Notes: generated from the letters alone by a model not told the origin. A stretch of DNA of 64,000 nucleotides from JADHUC01 sp964617665 (GCA_964617665.1 CAZUAH010000007.1:1-64000), one strand, 5' to 3'; shown: positions 8,580 to 18,086, counted from the stretch's first letter. Translations and numbers: made by a program.

Positions 8580-9263
8580 ATGCCGGATCCTCAATCACCC
8601 CAGTTTCCCCCTGTTTGGAAGGCTGGTGCCGACGGTCTGCTTGGGGTGGGCGGGCAACTCACGAGCGATTGGCTGTTGACCGCGTACAAGCAAGGCATTT
8701 TCCCTTGGCCGATTGTCGAGGGCACCACTGAGATCCTGGCATGGTTCAGCCCGGATCCCAGGACCATTCTGGAATTGGACTCCTTCCATGTTTCCCGAAG
8801 ACTTAGCCGTCGCCTGCGCAGCGGCGAGTTTCAAGTCTCTTTCAACACGGCCTTCGCGGCGGTTGTCGCCCAATGCGCAGCACCTCGGGTCGCCGAGCCG
8901 ACTACCTGGATAACACCGCGAATGGCTGCGGCGTACCGGCGGCTTCACGAACTGGGCCATGCGCACAGCGTTGAGGTTTGGCAGGAGGGACATTTGGCGG
9001 GTGGAGTCTACGGCGTTGGGATTGGTGGGTTCTTTTCCGGCGAATCGATGTTCTACCGCAAACGAGATGCCTCGAAAGTGGGGCTGGCATGCCTTGTCAA
9101 ACACTTGAGTCAGCGTGGATTCACCTTATTTGATGTCCAGCAGTCGTCGCGGCATCTCCGAAGCCTGGGGGCGATCGAGATACCTCGTCACGAGTTCCTC
9201 GAACGCCTCCGAGAATCCGTAGATTTGCCAGTCTCCTTCGCAGACACCTCGCCGTCGACTTGA
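8580..9263 (+). CDS. aat: Leucyl/phenylalanyl-tRNA--protein transferase
   Basis: Adds Leu or Phe from aminoacyl-tRNA to the N terminus of proteins beginning with Arg or Lys, marking them for ClpS/ClpAP (N-degron pathway). 227 residues, normal for the family. Family motifs are GIFPWP (residues 39-44), WFSPDPR, and the block GFFSGESMFYRKRDASKVGL. It is cytoplasmic. The ATG at 8580 gives an N terminus matching the family (PVWKAGADGLLGVGGQL). Confidence 0.95.
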   Translation: MPDPQSPQFPPVWKAGADGLLGVGGQLTSDWLLTAYKQGIFPWPIVEGTTEILAWFSPDPRTILELDSFHVSRRLSRRLRSGEFQVSFNTAFAAVVAQCAAPRVAEPTTWITPRMAAAYRRLHELGHAHSVEVWQEGHLAGGVYGVGIGGFFSGESMFYRKRDASKVGLACLVKHLSQRGFTLFDVQQSSRHLRSLGAIEIPRHEFLERLRESVDLPVSFADTSPST

Positions 9264-9304
9264 TAGACTCTTGCGGTGGTCTTCTGAGCTGAAAGGACAG
9301 ATGA

Positions 9305-10048
9305 ATGAGCGAGTCGCAACTCACTTCAGAGGAACTGAAACGTTACGATCGGCAGATCGGGCCTGGCGTCCTTCCAGTCGAAGGACAAGCGCGTCTTAAG
9401 CAATCATCCGCGCTTGTAACTCGAACCGGCGGGATGGGCGGACCGGCCTCGCTGATGCTGGCCATGGGAGGCGTCGGACGCGTCATCATCGCGCATGGTG
9501 GCGATCTGATTTCGCCCGACCTGAATCGACAGGTGCTTGGGTGCGAGAAAGGCGTCGGTAAACCGCGAGTGCCCGACTTCGGCGAGTATCTGCAGTCGAT
9601 GAATGGGCTGGTGGAAATCGAAGCGATCGATCACGAGCCGGATGATCAGGAGGCCATGGATCTAGCTCGCCGCGTCGACATCATCTTGTCCTGCCCGCCG
9701 GGATTCGAGGAGCGTCTAAGGCTAAACCGCGCGGCGGTCGCTGCTGGAGTACCGTTGATCGACGCAGCTCAGTGGGGCATGACAGGAACGCTTGCCGTGC
9801 TCAATCCCGGCCGAACGGCCTGCCTGGAATGCGCTTACCCTGCCCCCCCACCGTTCGAGGAGCTTTTTCCCGTGGTTGGGGCAATTTCGTCTGCAATGGG
9901 TTCGTTGGCCGCGCTGGAGGCGATCAAGATACTCTCGGGCGTGGGAAAGCCACTCTGGGGAAAAATGCTTACATACGATGGTTACCAGGGACGTGTTTCG
10001 ACGGTCGGTCTGACCCGTCGCACGGATTGCCCGTGCTGCGGCGGGTGA
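9305..10048 (+). CDS. ThiF/MoeB/HesA-family E1-like protein with an altered active site
   Basis: 247 residues. The nucleotide-binding glycine motif is present (TGGMGGPAS), followed by DLNRQVLGCEKGVGKPRV, which supplies the ATP-contacting Arg and Lys of E1 enzymes. Zinc cysteines form two pairs (CLEC and CPCC at the end). However, the usual CTDNxxxR segment, whose Asp holds Mg-ATP, reads SCPPGFEER, so that Asp is absent. Typical members adenylate the C terminus of ThiS- or MoaD-like proteins for sulfur transfer; this one may bind nucleotide without classic catalysis. The start is supported by GAAAGGACA. A canonical relative lies at 49184-50227. Confidence 0.8.
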   Translation: MSESQLTSEELKRYDRQIGPGVLPVEGQARLKQSSALVTRTGGMGGPASLMLAMGGVGRVIIAHGGDLISPDLNRQVLGCEKGVGKPRVPDFGEYLQSMNGLVEIEAIDHEPDDQEAMDLARRVDIILSCPPGFEERLRLNRAAVAAGVPLIDAAQWGMTGTLAVLNPGRTACLECAYPAPPPFEELFPVVGAISSAMGSLAALEAIKILSGVGKPLWGKMLTYDGYQGRVSTVGLTRRTDCPCCGG

Positions 10049-10223
10049 TAGCAGAAGTAGCATTCACCTCGCCAAATCGGCATTTGGGCCGTTTTGCCAT
10101 TTCGCTATACTCCGCGCCCTCGTCTGCAGACATTCTCCTGTTGGTATAGCCGTGTCTTATCTTTCTCGGCATTGATCGATGCCTGTCCGAGATCGACAGG
10201 TGCCGCTACGTGCCGGTCCGACG

Positions 10224-11165
10224 ATGGTGACAAACCGCATCCGCAAACCACATCGAAGCATTCTCTGCCTGTTGCCCGCGCTGCTGGCAGCCTTGGTGGG
10301 GTGTGGACAGACGCGGCAACGCTTGGCTACCGACCAACTCCTGATGTCCGACGCCGTGGACCGGACGGTCTCGCGGATCGACTTCACTCCACTGACGGGG
10401 CAGAAAGTCTACTTTGATACGACCTACATCAAGCCGGTCAAAGGTCTGCTCTTTGTCAACGCGGACTACGTCATCAGTTCACTACGGCAACAGATGGTTG
10501 CGGCTGGCTGCCTCCTTCAGGAAGATGCGGCCAGCGCCGACTACGTCGTCGAGGCCCGCGTTGGCGCACTTGGCACAGACGGCCACGAAGTGACGTACGG
10601 TGTACCAGCTAGCACGGGGCTAAGCACGGCAGCGTCGCTGTTACCGAACGCTCCGCCGATCCCTATGATCCCCGAGATATCGATCGCCAGAAAAAACGAC
10701 TATCGAGGTGCTGCGAAGATCGCCATGTTTGCCTACCACCGCGAGACTCGAAAGCCAGTTTGGCAGTCGGGCGTGACCGTTTCGGCAAGCGATGCCAAAG
10801 AAGCCTGGGTATTTGGCGCGGGACCGATTCAGTACGGAACGATCTACGATGGAACTCGTTTTGCAGGCGATCAAATACGCAACCTCCTCTACCTAGGGCG
10901 TGAAGACCGCGATAGATCCCAGGGCGCGGTGTCGTACTACGACCATGTGGATTTTGGGCAGATCGCGAAGAAGGCAGAGGAAAGGAAGGAAAGGGCCGAG
11001 GCGCTCGAACAACAGTTTGTGGAGATCCCTGAACTGTCGCCATTAAGCCAGGAGATTCTATCCACGCCGGATCCATCTCGAACACAGCATCAAATCGCTG
11101 ATCCGGGCCTCCCGGCACCCCCGGTTGCCGACCGTCTGCCTCCCGTACGTGATATGCGGCGGTAG
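10224..11165 (+). CDS. Putative lipoprotein, planctomycete-type, function unknown
   Basis: 313 residues from the ATG at 10224. The N terminus is a lipoprotein signal (hydrophobic CLLPALLAA, lipobox LVGC), so the mature protein would be lipid-anchored at Cys. The soluble part has a repeated alpha/beta character with FTPLTGQKVYFDTTY and a Gly/Pro-rich middle, and ends in a charged helix (KKAEERKERAEALEQQFVE) and a proline-rich tail. It resembles conserved planctomycete lipoproteins that I cannot name with certainty. Its genomic position gives no functional hint. An upstream in-frame ATG (10179) would place the signal peptide too far inside. Confidence 0.72.
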   Translation: MVTNRIRKPHRSILCLLPALLAALVGCGQTRQRLATDQLLMSDAVDRTVSRIDFTPLTGQKVYFDTTYIKPVKGLLFVNADYVISSLRQQMVAAGCLLQEDAASADYVVEARVGALGTDGHEVTYGVPASTGLSTAASLLPNAPPIPMIPEISIARKNDYRGAAKIAMFAYHRETRKPVWQSGVTVSASDAKEAWVFGAGPIQYGTIYDGTRFAGDQIRNLLYLGREDRDRSQGAVSYYDHVDFGQIAKKAEERKERAEALEQQFVEIPELSPLSQEILSTPDPSRTQHQIADPGLPAPPVADRLPPVRDMRR

Positions 11166-11367
11166 TCGCACCAGAGGAATCGGTTTCGGCAAACACACCA
11201 CAGCGACTGGCGCGTTCTCGTCAGCTGGGCTTTCAACCGCCACATAATCTCACCACTTTCGTGTCCCGCAATTGAGACCGGCCGAGAGATGGATTAGGAT
11301 GCGCTGACCAGCATCAGAGAACGATTCCGGCTGAAGCAGTATCACTCAAACATGCGAGGCACCGACG

Positions 11368-12666
11368 ATGAAAGTTCGTACTGCGTTTCATTTGGTTGTA
11401 GTTGCTGGCCTTCTGGTTGGCGCAGAAGTCTACGCCCAATCCAAAAGCTTCAACTACGACGAATCCAAGGTCCCCAAGTACACACTGCCCGATCCGTTGG
11501 TGCTGGCGAACGGTGATCGGGTAGCCGACGCGGAGACTTGGCGTACCCAACGAAGGGCCGAAGTTCTGTCATTGTTCGAGACGCATGTCTTCGGTCGAAG
11601 TCCCGGGCGTCCAGGATCGATGACATTCAAAGTCACTTCGGTCGACGCCAACGCCCTGAATGGGAAAGCCATACGAAGGGAGGTTTCCGCATTTTTCGGC
11701 AGCGAAATGGACGGCCCCAAGATGGACATTCTGGTCTACCTGCCCGCCGAGACAGAAGGCGCCGTGCCCGCCTTTCTGGGCTTGAATTTCTACGGAAACC
11801 ACACGATCAACTCCGATCCCGGAATCACGCTCAGCAAACAGTGGATGCGTTCGAACTCGAAAATGGGAGTCGTTGACAATCACGCCACCGAAGCGTCTCG
11901 CGGAACCGCGTCGAGCCGTTGGGCGGTCGATACGATTTTGGACCGAGGGTACGCGCTGGCGACAATCTACTACGGCGATATCGATCCCGACTTCGACGAT
12001 GGCTTTCAGAATGGTGTGCACCCGCTGTTCTACAAAGAAGGCAAGACGAAGCCCGCGCCGGGCGAGTGGGGATCCATCAGCGCCTGGGCCTGGGGCCTCA
12101 GTCGAGCGTTGGACTACTTCGAGACCGACGATGATATCGACCATCAGCGAGTGGCCGTCCTGGGACATTCGCGGTTGGGCAAGACCTCGTTATGGGCCGG
12201 CGCCACGGACGAACGCTTCGCACTGGTCATTTCGAACAATTCGGGATGCGGAGGCGCAGCACTCAGCCGTCGGCGGTTCGGCGAAACCGTTAAGCGAATC
12301 AACACATCCTTTCCGCACTGGTTCTGCGACAATTTCAACAAGTACAACGACAACGAGGACGCGTTGCCCGTTGACCAGCATATGTTGATCGCTTTGTCTG
12401 CGCCACGGCCAGTCTACGTGGCCAGCGCCCAGGAAGACCGCTGGGCCGACCCGCGTGGCGAATTCCTTGCCGCCAAGAACGCCGAACCGGTGTATCAGGT
12501 TCTTGGCGCGGGCGGGTTACCGGCGGAGAAGATGCCCGAGGTCAACAAACCGGCCAGCGACATCATCGGGTACCACATGCGAAGCGGTAGACATGATGTG
12601 ACCGACTACGATTGGGAGCAGTATCTGAACTTCGCGGACAAACACCTGGGAAAGCAGGAAGAGTAG
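11368..12666 (+). CDS. Secreted CE15-type glucuronoyl esterase
   Basis: 432 residues with a signal peptide (MKVRTAFHLVVVAGLLVGAE, cleavage after VYA). The alpha/beta hydrolase core carries the nucleophile Ser268 in GHSRLGK, the bacterial form of the CE15 signature, and a C-terminal His409 in SGRHDVTDYDW. Other family blocks are FLGLNFYGNH, AWAWGLSRALDY and ISNNSGCGGAAL. CE15 enzymes cleave ester bonds between 4-O-methyl-glucuronic acid of xylan and lignin, although bacterial members may act on other uronate esters. With the sulfatase nearby this fits plant- or algal-polysaccharide use. Length is usual for bacterial members. Confidence 0.88.
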   Translation: MKVRTAFHLVVVAGLLVGAEVYAQSKSFNYDESKVPKYTLPDPLVLANGDRVADAETWRTQRRAEVLSLFETHVFGRSPGRPGSMTFKVTSVDANALNGKAIRREVSAFFGSEMDGPKMDILVYLPAETEGAVPAFLGLNFYGNHTINSDPGITLSKQWMRSNSKMGVVDNHATEASRGTASSRWAVDTILDRGYALATIYYGDIDPDFDDGFQNGVHPLFYKEGKTKPAPGEWGSISAWAWGLSRALDYFETDDDIDHQRVAVLGHSRLGKTSLWAGATDERFALVISNNSGCGGAALSRRRFGETVKRINTSFPHWFCDNFNKYNDNEDALPVDQHMLIALSAPRPVYVASAQEDRWADPRGEFLAAKNAEPVYQVLGAGGLPAEKMPEVNKPASDIIGYHMRSGRHDVTDYDWEQYLNFADKHLGKQEE

Positions 12667-12676
12667 CGGGATCACG

Positions 12677-13216
12677 CTAGGAAGTCAGTTCCGTCAGCGC
12701 CGATTTAAAGGCTTCGTACGCCGGTTCGCCGTATAGCACGAATCGAACCAACTCGGGCCTTCTGTACTGGCGAATGAACTCGATCGTGGTCTCCAACGCA
12801 ACGCGCGCTGCCTTGTCCATCGGATAGCCATACACACCCGTGCTGACGGCCGGGAAAGCGATGCTCTTGCAGTCATTCTCGACAGCCAACTCCAACGAGC
12901 GTCGATGGGTTCCGGCCAGCAGATCCGGTTCGCCCACTTTTCCGCCCTGCCAAAACGGTCCGACCGAGTGAATCACGTGTTTTGCGGGTAGACTCCCCGC
13001 TCCGGTGATGACTGCCGAGCCAGTTGGACATCCGTCGGGGTACAGTCGGTCAGTCTCCTGCATTATGGTGGGTCCGCCGCGCCCGTGGATCGCTCCGTCT
13101 ACACCGCCACCGCCCGCTAGTTGGCTATTTGCCGCGTTGACGATGGCATCCACTTCCTGTTTGGTGATATCGCCTTCGACTAATTCCAGCGTCTGGCCCT
13201 CTATTGTCACTTTCAT
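12677..13216 (-). CDS. Macro-domain protein (O-acetyl-ADP-ribose deacetylase type)
   Basis: 179 residues forming a single macro domain. The ADP-ribose loop is NAANSQLAGGGGVDGAIH (residues 27-44) and the second binding loop is PAVSTGVYGYP. This is the YmdB/MacroD type, which hydrolyses O-acetyl-ADP-ribose and removes ADP-ribose from acidic residues. The start at 13216 is fixed by GGAGG 6 bases upstream, so an in-frame ATG at 13240 is less likely. It is convergent with the esterase gene, with only 10 bases between them. Confidence 0.92.
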   Translation of the reverse strand: MKVTIEGQTLELVEGDITKQEVDAIVNAANSQLAGGGGVDGAIHGRGGPTIMQETDRLYPDGCPTGSAVITGAGSLPAKHVIHSVGPFWQGGKVGEPDLLAGTHRRSLELAVENDCKSIAFPAVSTGVYGYPMDKAARVALETTIEFIRQYRRPELVRFVLYGEPAYEAFKSALTELTS

Positions 13217-13349
13217 GGTTGCCTCCGGATGCTCGCACAATTAAAGTGCATATTCTCAGTGGTCTTTTTCTGAGATTGACCTAAATGGCAGCCTCGCGCA
13301 CAATTCCGACGCCTCTATTGTAGAGGAATCGTTCCAAAGGAGAATATCG

Positions 13350-14327
13350 TTGATTGGATCCGCGCGTGCAATGACGGTGATCTGGCTGGCTTTCGTCGCC
13401 AGTACCAGCGCTCGCGATATCCACGTAGACAATATTGGGGGAAGCGACCTGGCTGACGGATCGTCCGAAAGGACAGCTTGCCGGACCATCGAACGGGCAC
13501 TCCGGGCAGCCCAAAAGGGTGACCGAATCGTGCTGACCAACTCGGGGCAGCCATACCGGGAAAGCGTTACGTTGCAGGCCGGTCGCCACAGCGGTACCTC
13601 GGATCGACCCTTCATCATCATTGGAAACGGAGCCACCTTGGAGGGCTCGGCATCGGTACCAGAGCATGCCTGGAAGCATGCTCACGGCAACGTCTTTCGC
13701 TTTTCTCCAAGGCTGAAGAGCTATCAACTGCTGTTCCTCGACGGCAGGCCAGCCGATCGAGTACCCGTCGATCGCTCCGCAAAGGACTTGCCGGATTTGA
13801 AACCACGCCAGTGGTGTCTTTTCGAACGTCAGATCTACTTCTGCGTCGAGGAAGATCGATTGCCTCACCAATACGATTTGTCTCATTCGGCGCTGCCGGT
13901 CGGCATCACGATGTACGAAGTGCGAAACGTAGTCATCCGCGATCTTGTCGTGCAGGGCTTTCAACTTGACGGCATCAATGCTCACGACAGTGTTATGGGA
14001 GCAACGCTTCGTGGCGTCACCTGCCGAGGCAACGCTCGCAGTGGGATTTCCGTCTGTGGCGCGTCGCGTGTTCGAATCGAAGGTTGCTTGGTGGGCAACA
14101 ATGGCGCGGCGCAGGTGCGCACGGAAGGTCACTCGCATACACACATCGCCCACAGCGACTTGTTGGACAACACAGCACCGCCTTTGGTGCGCGAGGGCGG
14201 CAAGGTGTACATGGACGGAGCCGAAAACGGCCAGAATCAGCAAGCTGCGGTATCACCTCGACGTCCGGCACGTCCAAAAGCAGTCTCATTCACTCGTCAG
14301 GCAATCGCTGGACGTTCTGCGTATTGA
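13350..14327 (+). CDS. Right-handed parallel beta-helix protein, TTG start
   Basis: 325 residues. The TTG start at 13350 is supported by AAAGGAG 7 bases upstream. A short signal-like segment (MTVIWLAFVASTSA) is followed by DIHVDNIGGSDLADGSSERT, the typical opening of secreted parallel beta-helix proteins of the pectate-lyase/PbH1 type. Coils continue with repeated VIRDLVVQGF- and VRIEGCLV-like rungs to about residue 290, then a non-repetitive basic tail. Such proteins bind or cleave polysaccharides; no catalytic residues can be assigned. It is divergent from the macro-domain gene. Confidence 0.75.
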   Translation: MIGSARAMTVIWLAFVASTSARDIHVDNIGGSDLADGSSERTACRTIERALRAAQKGDRIVLTNSGQPYRESVTLQAGRHSGTSDRPFIIIGNGATLEGSASVPEHAWKHAHGNVFRFSPRLKSYQLLFLDGRPADRVPVDRSAKDLPDLKPRQWCLFERQIYFCVEEDRLPHQYDLSHSALPVGITMYEVRNVVIRDLVVQGFQLDGINAHDSVMGATLRGVTCRGNARSGISVCGASRVRIEGCLVGNNGAAQVRTEGHSHTHIAHSDLLDNTAPPLVREGGKVYMDGAENGQNQQAAVSPRRPARPKAVSFTRQAIAGRSAY

Positions 14328-14347
14328 ACCGCGACCTACCCACCTGA

Positions 14348-15352
14348 CTACGACTGTCCCTTCTGCTCCCGCTCGGCTTCCTCCAGGATCTCGCTCACTT
14401 CTCGGCGGCTGGTCCAATAGTACGCGGCGCCAATCACGGCAATCAGGATGGTCATCAATCGATAGGCCAAAGCGACAATAATCCCGTCCTCGTTCGCCTG
14501 GGCGGGTAACAACTCGTACAACTCGCTGACCGCCAACTCGAACGTTCCCAGTCCGGCCGGCGTCAAAGGCAAGGCGCCGGCGCACATGGACAAAGGGACA
14601 ATGATGAAGTGTTCGGCCAAAGTGGGCGGCTGATCAAAGATTGCCGCTGCCGCCAGATAGATGGCCACACAAAGGGACACATGGACGAAAACGCTCATCC
14701 CCAACGTCGAGGCCAGCACCAGCGGCTTGCCCCGGTAGACTCCCACTGCCGCGATCAACCTCTCTAACGTTGAACCTATCTTGGGCAGTCGCGTGATCGC
14801 ATGAACGAAACGGCCTCCCCGGAATCGAGGTATCAGGATCAGGACCACGAACACGATGGCAATCGCCGTGACCACCAGCGTGAGATCACAGATCGCCTTG
14901 ACCCTCCAATCGTCGCTTGACACACCAGCCAATAGAATCGCGGTGCTTGTGACCAGCAGTAGGGCAAACAGGCCAACAACGCGGTCCATCGCCACGGTTG
15001 CCACAGCTTCGGTCCGCCGTCCTGGTTGCTCGCGAGCAATGAAAATCGCCTTAAAAAGGTCCCCGCCGACGCTGCCACCGCCAACGAAGTTCAGCAGGTA
15101 GCCAAGGAACGCCAACCGAAAGGCGTCCGCAATTCGGAACCTCAAGTCCAGGGCTCGCACCAGCAGATACCAGCGGAGAAACGTCACACAAACAGTGGCC
15201 AGCACCAACGCGGCCCCACACGACAGCATGGGCCAATCCTTCTCTTGCTGTCGAAGCCGCTGGAAATCCTCTTGGTCCACACTGGCGAGAAGCCAAGCGA
15301 TGATTGCCACAGGAATTGCGAATTTCAGGAATGGGATGACGTACTTTTTCAA
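14348..15352 (-). CDS. Lysylphosphatidylglycerol synthase/flippase-like membrane protein (UPF0104)
   Basis: 334 residues, largely hydrophobic with about eight predicted helices. It opens with MKKYVIPFLKFAIPVAIIAW and contains GGSVGGDLFKA, VAMDRVVGLFALL and PLSMCAGALPLTPAGLGTFE, the last being a signature of the flippase-like domain shared by MprF membrane parts and AglD relatives. No catalytic LPG synthase domain is present, so a lipid-flipping or glycosylation-associated role is more likely than lysyl transfer. It is convergent with the beta-helix gene and transcribed away from tRNA-Ala. Confidence 0.82.
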   Translation of the reverse strand: MKKYVIPFLKFAIPVAIIAWLLASVDQEDFQRLRQQEKDWPMLSCGAALVLATVCVTFLRWYLLVRALDLRFRIADAFRLAFLGYLLNFVGGGSVGGDLFKAIFIAREQPGRRTEAVATVAMDRVVGLFALLLVTSTAILLAGVSSDDWRVKAICDLTLVVTAIAIVFVVLILIPRFRGGRFVHAITRLPKIGSTLERLIAAVGVYRGKPLVLASTLGMSVFVHVSLCVAIYLAAAAIFDQPPTLAEHFIIVPLSMCAGALPLTPAGLGTFELAVSELYELLPAQANEDGIIVALAYRLMTILIAVIGAAYYWTSRREVSEILEEAEREQKGQS

Positions 15353-15471
15353 AGGAATCGATGCCTGAAACTCAAGAAAACCAGAAAATCTGCCGTCCTT
15401 GACAGTATCTATCGACAGTATTACTTTGAGGACTTGTGCTGGACGGCAAGTCCGGCACGGCCCGGCAATTT

Positions 15472-15544
<73 letters not shown>

Positions 15545-15812
15545 CTTTTTCTCATCTACTAAGCAGCAATCGGCAACTCTTGCACTAGCCCACTTTCGTG
15601 GCTCCAGACTAGTTGGCCGCCTCTACCCAGTCAATGCTGCCAAATTCGCCCGACATAGCCGCTTGATTTCCACATCCGGACGAGTGGCTGATTATGTCTC
15701 CCCGTGCAAGTGCAATTGACGCGTCGCGCGCGGTGCAGATTCGAGCCATGTCACCGGGAAGGACGGCGTCAACTGTGAGTCACACGGTCATGGGCTGATC
15801 CAGTGCGTTATC

Positions 15813-16304
15813 TCAGCTTCCATCGTCGTTGTCGGCCGCAAGGAAGATGACGGTCCCCATTGCACCGACAATAGCGGCCGTGGTAACCGGGCCGTACCGG
15901 TGGCCGGACCAGAGCCCGAGTCGGTTAGATGAGAGGTGGGCACGCGATACACGCTCGTCGGACACCACAAGAATGCCGCCTGTCGCAGACGGCGGCGCCG
16001 ATTGTGAGGTCCATGCACGGACTACGGCGACCGCTTCACCGTGAGACAGTACGTAGATGCCACCTCGATGGAGATTGACAGCAAAGACGCCTTGGTCGCT
16101 GGTCGTTGCCCGGCGAATGGCGTCTTGTCCGTTCGACACCAGAACGAGCGAATCGGACTTGGGCTGTCCGCTCTTTGTCACCAATTGCCCTTGGAGGACG
16201 TTGTCTTGCGTTAGCGCGACATCCACGATTGGGATCTGGGCATTTGCCGCAGAAGCCATGCTGATAAGGGTAGCCATCGCCGCAAGGCTCAAAATGGCTC
16301 TCAT
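15813..16304 (-). CDS. Secreted or membrane-anchored protein of unknown function
   Basis: 163 residues. The start at 16304 is supported by AAGGGGA 7 bases upstream and by a clear signal peptide (MRAILSLAAMATLISMASA, cleavage near ANA). The middle is a short beta-rich domain (VALTQDNVLQGQLVTKSGQP...) resembling a carboxypeptidase-regulatory-like or Big-like strand pattern (QGVFAVNLHRGGIYVLSHG). A C-terminal hydrophobic stretch (VTTAAIVGAMGTVIFLAA) before DNDDGS suggests membrane anchoring. I recognise no named family. Confidence 0.65.
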   Translation of the reverse strand: MRAILSLAAMATLISMASAANAQIPIVDVALTQDNVLQGQLVTKSGQPKSDSLVLVSNGQDAIRRATTSDQGVFAVNLHRGGIYVLSHGEAVAVVRAWTSQSAPPSATGGILVVSDERVSRAHLSSNRLGLWSGHRYGPVTTAAIVGAMGTVIFLAADNDDGS

Positions 16305-16527
16305 TTCAATTCCCCTTCTTATGCGGGTGACAATCGCAACTACCAAACAAGACAACCTCAGATACACGATCGGCACATTGGGGGCACTCCACACAGAAAG
16401 CACAGACGCATCCCTATCGTCCACCCAGATTACGCCATTCGCCTGTTCAAAAAAAACGCAGGGGCCGACTCAAGCGTGCGCATAATCGCATACAATACGT
16501 TCGGCCCCATGCAGACATAGGTCCACC

Positions 16528-17268
16528 ATGAGCGATGAACGCCCCACCTTGGTGGTCATAGCCACCTACAACGAAATCGAGAGCTTGCCGGAATTGACCA
16601 ACGAGGTGTTTCGTTATGCGCCGGATGTGGATCTCTTGGTGGTTGATGACAATTCGCCGGACGGTACGGGACGCTGGTGCGACGAGCGGGCGGCCGACGA
16701 TAACCGGATTCGCGTCATTCATCGCTCGGGCAAGTTGGGGCTGGGCAGCGCAACCGTCGCTGGCATGCGTTACGCCATCGACCACGGCTATGCGTACGTG
16801 CTGATTATGGACGCCGATTTCAGCCATCACCCGCGATATATCCCCACGATGCGGACTGGCATGGACGGAGAGGGCGATGAATCGTGCGTAGATGTGATGA
16901 TCGGCTCGCGATACGTCAAAGGCGGAAAAGTGGAAGGCTGGCCGCTGCGAAGGCGGTTTATGAGTCGTGCTATCAATCTGTACGCTCGATGCCTGTTGGG
17001 CCTGAAGATTCGAGACTGCAGCGGCGCGTTTCGCTGCTTTCGTACCGATGTGCTCAAGCAAGTCGACTTTGACAAGATCCACTCGACGGGCTATTCGTTC
17101 CTCGAAGAGATCTTCTGGCACTTGAAACGCAAGGGCGCACGTTTCGGCGAAACGCCAATTGTCTTTGTCGACCGTCAGCAGGGGCAATCGAAGATCAACA
17201 TGCGCGAGGCCCTCGCGGCCTTGTGGTCAATATTCCGTCTCGGCGTCCGAAACTGGTTTGGATTCTAG
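16528..17268 (+). CDS. GT2 glycosyltransferase, polyprenol-monophosphomannose synthase type
   Basis: 246 residues, a soluble Dpm1/Ppm1-type GT2 enzyme that transfers a sugar (mannose or glucose) from a nucleotide sugar to polyprenyl phosphate on the cytoplasmic membrane. GT-A motifs are VVIATYNE near the N terminus, VVDDNSPDGTG, and the metal-binding DADFSHHP. The later DCSGAFRCFRTDVL and IPIVFVDRQQGQSK-like segments also match the family. It has no C-terminal membrane domain, unlike GtrB-type members. The lipid-linked sugar would feed extracytoplasmic glycosyltransferases. Confidence 0.88.
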   Translation: MSDERPTLVVIATYNEIESLPELTNEVFRYAPDVDLLVVDDNSPDGTGRWCDERAADDNRIRVIHRSGKLGLGSATVAGMRYAIDHGYAYVLIMDADFSHHPRYIPTMRTGMDGEGDESCVDVMIGSRYVKGGKVEGWPLRRRFMSRAINLYARCLLGLKIRDCSGAFRCFRTDVLKQVDFDKIHSTGYSFLEEIFWHLKRKGARFGETPIVFVDRQQGQSKINMREALAALWSIFRLGVRNWFGF

Positions 17269-17605
17269 CCGGTCAACGTTCTGTCTCGGCGTACCCGAAG
17301 GGCCAAAGCAGCAGCCCGATAGGCCGTTTCGCCATCGCCGCCTGGGTGGTTCAGAGGACCCGTCTTACGGGCGTTTTTTCTATCCCAATCGTTGACGTGT
17401 CGCGGTCGTCGGGAGAAGAAAGCAACAAATTGCTATTCCATTTCCGCGCCGACGTCTAGAATTCCAAATGGCCGGACATAGCCAATGAAGAACCTACTGG
17501 GCCGGTATGCCGGTCGCGCTGCAGGTCCTGTGAGATATCCACACGCGACGGATGAGGGATTCGGAACAAACCTCATCCATTCATCTCATTTGGGAAGAGG
17601 CAATT
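17269..17605 (+). other. Gene-free stretch with one weak terminator
   Basis: These 337 bases hold no convincing coding frame. The only structure I see is CCCGT-CTT-ACGGG followed by CGTTTTTT (17359-17379), a short 5-bp hairpin with a T-run that could end the glycosyltransferase transcript. The last 20 bases carry the ribosome-binding site of the STAS gene. Confidence 0.5.
17359..17379 (+). terminator. Weak intrinsic terminator downstream of the GT2 gene
   Basis: Stem CCCGT (17359-17363) with ACGGG (17367-17371), three-base loop CTT, then CG and six T. The stem is short, so the call is tentative. Confidence 0.45.
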
Positions 17606-17971
17606 ATGTCCGAACTCGAATACGACGACAGGAACGATGTACTCGTCGTCCGATTCAACCACCATTCGATTATTGCCAATACGGTAATCGAGAAAGTTGG
17701 GAACGAGCTTCTCTCGCTGGTGGACCGGGCGGACCGAAAAATGCTGCTGGACTTCCGAGGCGTGAGGCATATGTCCTCGGCCATGATTGGCAAAGTTCTG
17801 CTGCTCCACAAGAACTGTGGCATCGCTAAGGTGGTACTGAAACTCTGCAACATCGATTCCGAGATCATGCAGGCGTTCACGAGTACCGGCCTGACCAAGG
17901 TCCTCAGCATTCACCATACGGAAGCAGACGCTCTTGCCGCGTTTCGGAAGAAACGGTGGGTATTCTGGTGA
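17606..17971 (+). CDS. STAS-domain protein (anti-sigma-factor-antagonist type)
   Basis: 121 residues forming a single STAS domain. The hallmark strand-loop-helix MLLDFRGVRHMSSAMIGKVL includes two serines at the site phosphorylated in SpoIIAA/RsbV-type antagonists. The start at 17606 follows AAGAGG by 6 bases; an in-frame ATG at 17552 lacks this. STAS proteins usually switch a partner kinase or anti-sigma factor by phosphorylation. No such partner gene is adjacent, so it acts in trans or is an orphan. The C-terminal KKRWVFW tail is unusual in being aromatic and basic. Confidence 0.82.
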   Translation: MSELEYDDRNDVLVVRFNHHSIIANTVIEKVGNELLSLVDRADRKMLLDFRGVRHMSSAMIGKVLLLHKNCGIAKVVLKLCNIDSEIMQAFTSTGLTKVLSIHHTEADALAAFRKKRWVFW

Positions 17972-18062
17972 AACCTATCGTGTCAAGCGGAACCACTTGG
18001 GGTAATCCTGCCTCTTGCCTAGGCTAGGTCCTTTCAGAACTGCATCGACCGGCAAGCGAGTT

Positions 18063-18086
18063 CGGAACTCAGAAACATGAGTTCCG
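18063..18086. repeat. Inverted repeat upstream of the MFS transporter gene
   Basis: CGGAACTC (18063-18070) and GAGTTCCG (18079-18086) are perfect 8-base arms with an eight-base loop. No T-run follows. It lies 93 bases before the transporter start and could be an operator or an mRNA hairpin; there is nothing else to decide. Confidence 0.35.
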
